The notes under the pieces are model-generated. The model made no database searches, had not been told where the DNA came from, and saw nothing but the letters and a program-made list of their open reading frames with translations. Both the position numbers and the translations under genes were made by a program. Of a stretch of 7,112 bases of DNA, positions 6,213 through 7,112 are shown one piece after another. Origin of the DNA: Clostridiales bacterium (GTDB lineage: Bacteria > Bacillota > Clostridia > Oscillospirales > Oscillospiraceae); contig DXYV01000067.1 of the NCBI GenBank assembly GCA_019415645.1, positions 1-7,112 on the forward strand. The letters are read 5' to 3'. The first letter of the stretch is position 1; the number at the start of each line of letters is the position of its first letter.

Positions 6213-6236
6213 GTTAACTTTCCATTAAAATACGAG

Positions 6237-6263
6237 AAAAACGCCCTCCATACGGAGGGCGTT
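6237..6263 (-). terminator. Rho-independent terminator of the GNAT gene
   Basis: A perfect 10-bp stem (6240-6249 with 6254-6263) closes a 4-nt loop. On the minus strand it runs into TTTTT, which is the A run at 6237-6241. It lies about 70 nt after the acetyltransferase stop and just upstream of the XRE promoter, insulating the two units. Confidence 0.88.
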
Positions 6264-6281
6264 CTCATGCGCCTTTCTGCA

Positions 6282-6318
6282 GCGGGGCGGGGACGATGAA
6301 ATATCGTCCCCGCCCCGC
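6282..6318. repeat. 16-bp GC-rich perfect hairpin after the GNAT gene
   Basis: A perfect 16-bp stem (6282-6297 with 6303-6318) with a 5-nt loop sits 16 nt after the acetyltransferase stop. No U-tract follows on either strand, so it is not a standard terminator by itself. It may protect the mRNA 3' end, cause pausing ahead of the U-tailed hairpin, or be a dispersed palindromic repeat. Confidence 0.7.
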
Positions 6319-6334
6319 GATTCGGATGTCCGGT

Positions 6335-6943
6335 CTAAGCGCCCGGCGTCTGCTTTCCGTTCCCTTCCGGCTCCACAAAATGCTCGGGCCAGCGGTCCCA
6401 ATAGCCCCGATAGGTTCGGTCCGCACCGCCGTCCAGCGTGAGCTGGTACATGCGGAAGGTCACCGGAATGTTCTTGGGCTGCCACTGTTCCACATAGGAG
6501 TAGCGATACGTCATGCCCAGCTTGCGCATCACCGCGCCGCTGGCCGGATTGTTCCTGTCGTGGGTGGCGGTGAGGTAGGGCAGTCCGGCCGCCCGGGCCG
6601 CTTCCACCACCGCCCGGCCGGCCTCGGTGACGATGCCCTGCCCCCACAGGTCCCGCCGCAGCCCGTAGCCCAGGTCGCGGCTCTCCCCGCTGTCCACATG
6701 GATATAGCCCACCGGGAAGCCTTCCTCCCGCCGGCACACCGCCCAGTGCAGGCTGCCGGCTCTCTGTGCGTCCAGCAGCTCCTCCAGATACGCCTCCGCC
6801 TGGGGCAAATTCTCCAGCGGGAACATGGGGAGAAAGCGGTTGACCTCCCGGTCGCCCAAAATTTCCAGCAGGGCAGGGGCATCCCCGGGCCGGAAGGGAC
6901 GCAGCAGCAGCCGCGCTGTCTTCAGAATGGGGGTGGACTCCAT
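6335..6943 (-). CDS. GNAT-family N-acetyltransferase (RimJ/RimL-like)
   Basis: A 202-residue cytoplasmic acetyltransferase that would move an acetyl group from acetyl-CoA to an amine. It opens with the typical ILKTARLLLRPFRPGDAPAL (6-25), which is the beta1-alpha1 region of RimJ/RimL-type proteins. The acetyl-CoA pyrophosphate loop is RDLWGQGIVTEA (97-108), and the DRNNPASGAVMRKLGM stretch (129-144) carries the Asn-Pro-x-Ser and the K/R-LGM that mark the C-terminal half of the fold. The last 40 residues are longer than average and rich in aromatic and charged residues (YRGYWDRWPEHFVEP). The ATG has an AAAGGAG site 11 nt upstream, slightly long. It is a single-gene unit with its own promoter candidate and terminator. 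The substrate could be a protein N-terminus, antibiotic or metabolite; the sequence does not say. Confidence 0.93.
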   Translation of the reverse strand: MESTPILKTARLLLRPFRPGDAPALLEILGDREVNRFLPMFPLENLPQAEAYLEELLDAQRAGSLHWAVCRREEGFPVGYIHVDSGESRDLGYGLRRDLWGQGIVTEAGRAVVEAARAAGLPYLTATHDRNNPASGAVMRKLGMTYRYSYVEQWQPKNIPVTFRMYQLTLDGGADRTYRGYWDRWPEHFVEPEGNGKQTPGA

Positions 6944-6970
6944 ATGCGATCACGCTCCTTTGGCGGCTTT

Positions 6971-6999
6971 ATCCTACCACGGAACCGACCAGGACGCAA
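6971..6999 (-). promoter_or_regulatory. Candidate promoter of the GNAT gene
   Basis: On the minus strand TTGCGT (6994-6999) is followed by a 17-bp spacer and TAGGAT (6971-6976). The predicted start near 6964 leaves a short leader holding the AAAGGAG ribosome site. Both boxes are imperfect, so support is moderate. Confidence 0.45.
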
Positions 7000-7008
7000 G
7001 GCGCACCC

Positions 7009-7037
7009 TTGCATTCTCCCCGGAGGAATCGTATAAT
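7009..7037 (+). promoter_or_regulatory. Candidate rightward promoter at the window edge
   Basis: On the plus strand TTGCAT (7009-7014), a 17-bp spacer and a perfect TATAAT (7032-7037) are present, pointing right and divergent from the GNAT promoter. No convincing start codon with a ribosome site follows before the window ends, so its target, if any, lies outside. Confidence 0.4.
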
Positions 7038-7112
7038 GACAGCAACTTCCTGACTTGGAACATCCCCTATGGTTTTCCGGCTTGCGCCGCCCGCTTCGCG
7101 GGTAGGCCGTGG

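Noticed and set aside
6225..6953. Minus-strand 242-codon open frame overlapping the GNAT gene from a slightly earlier start
   Set aside because: It is out of frame with the acetyltransferase, has a low-complexity Gly/Ala/Arg product and runs through the GNAT terminator hairpins.
6969..7112. Minus-strand frame open from the right edge to a TAA at 6969-6971, possibly the tail of an upstream gene
   Set aside because: The 47 codons use A/T-ending codons (ATA, CGA, AGT, GTA) unlike the neighbouring genes, and contain a palindrome and promoter-like boxes. Coding cannot be excluded without flanking sequence, but support is too weak to list it.

Overview
The window is GC-rich, and every gene I can support lies on the minus strand, so transcription runs from high to low coordinates. 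Small XRE regulators, spore-former-type ABC exporters, a CmpB-like membrane protein, strong AGGAGG ribosome sites and U-tailed hairpin terminators together suggest a high-GC Clostridia bacterium, most like the Oscillospiraceae of the gut (Flavonifractor/Intestinimonas-type). The taxonomic call is inference from gene style and cannot be confirmed here.

Layout, right to left in the direction of transcription. (1) 6335-6943 encodes a GNAT acetyltransferase with its own candidate promoter, followed by a GC-rich hairpin and a U-tailed terminator. (2) 6140 down to 2963 holds a tightly packed five-gene unit: a 65-residue XRE repressor, a four-helix membrane protein, an ABC ATPase, a 539-residue polytopic ABC permease and a 66-residue zinc-ribbon protein. 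It starts at a near-consensus promoter (TTGACA, 17 bp, TATGCT) and ends at a 13-bp hairpin. Overlaps and short gaps show co-transcription. (3) 2573-2962 is a 390-bp non-coding block packed with inverted repeats. (4) 1889-2572 encodes a CmpB/'ABC-transporter type IV'-like membrane protein ending in a perfect 16-bp terminator. (5) 1739 down to the left edge is a two-gene unit with its own promoter: a shikimate-kinase-family protein overlapping by ATGA with an RhlE-type DEAD-box RNA helicase that runs off the window.

The most system-like part is the five-gene unit. A small XRE regulator plus a membrane partner controlling an ABC ATPase/permease pair is a common Firmicutes arrangement for sensing or exporting membrane-active compounds; here it carries an unusually large permease, an atypical ATPase signature and a co-transcribed zinc ribbon. 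The substrate is unknown. The kinase keeps the ATP site and part of the shikimate site, but lacks the normally conserved shikimate-binding arginine, so its substrate should not be taken from the family name. I see no tRNA, rRNA, CRISPR array, insertion sequence or phage gene.
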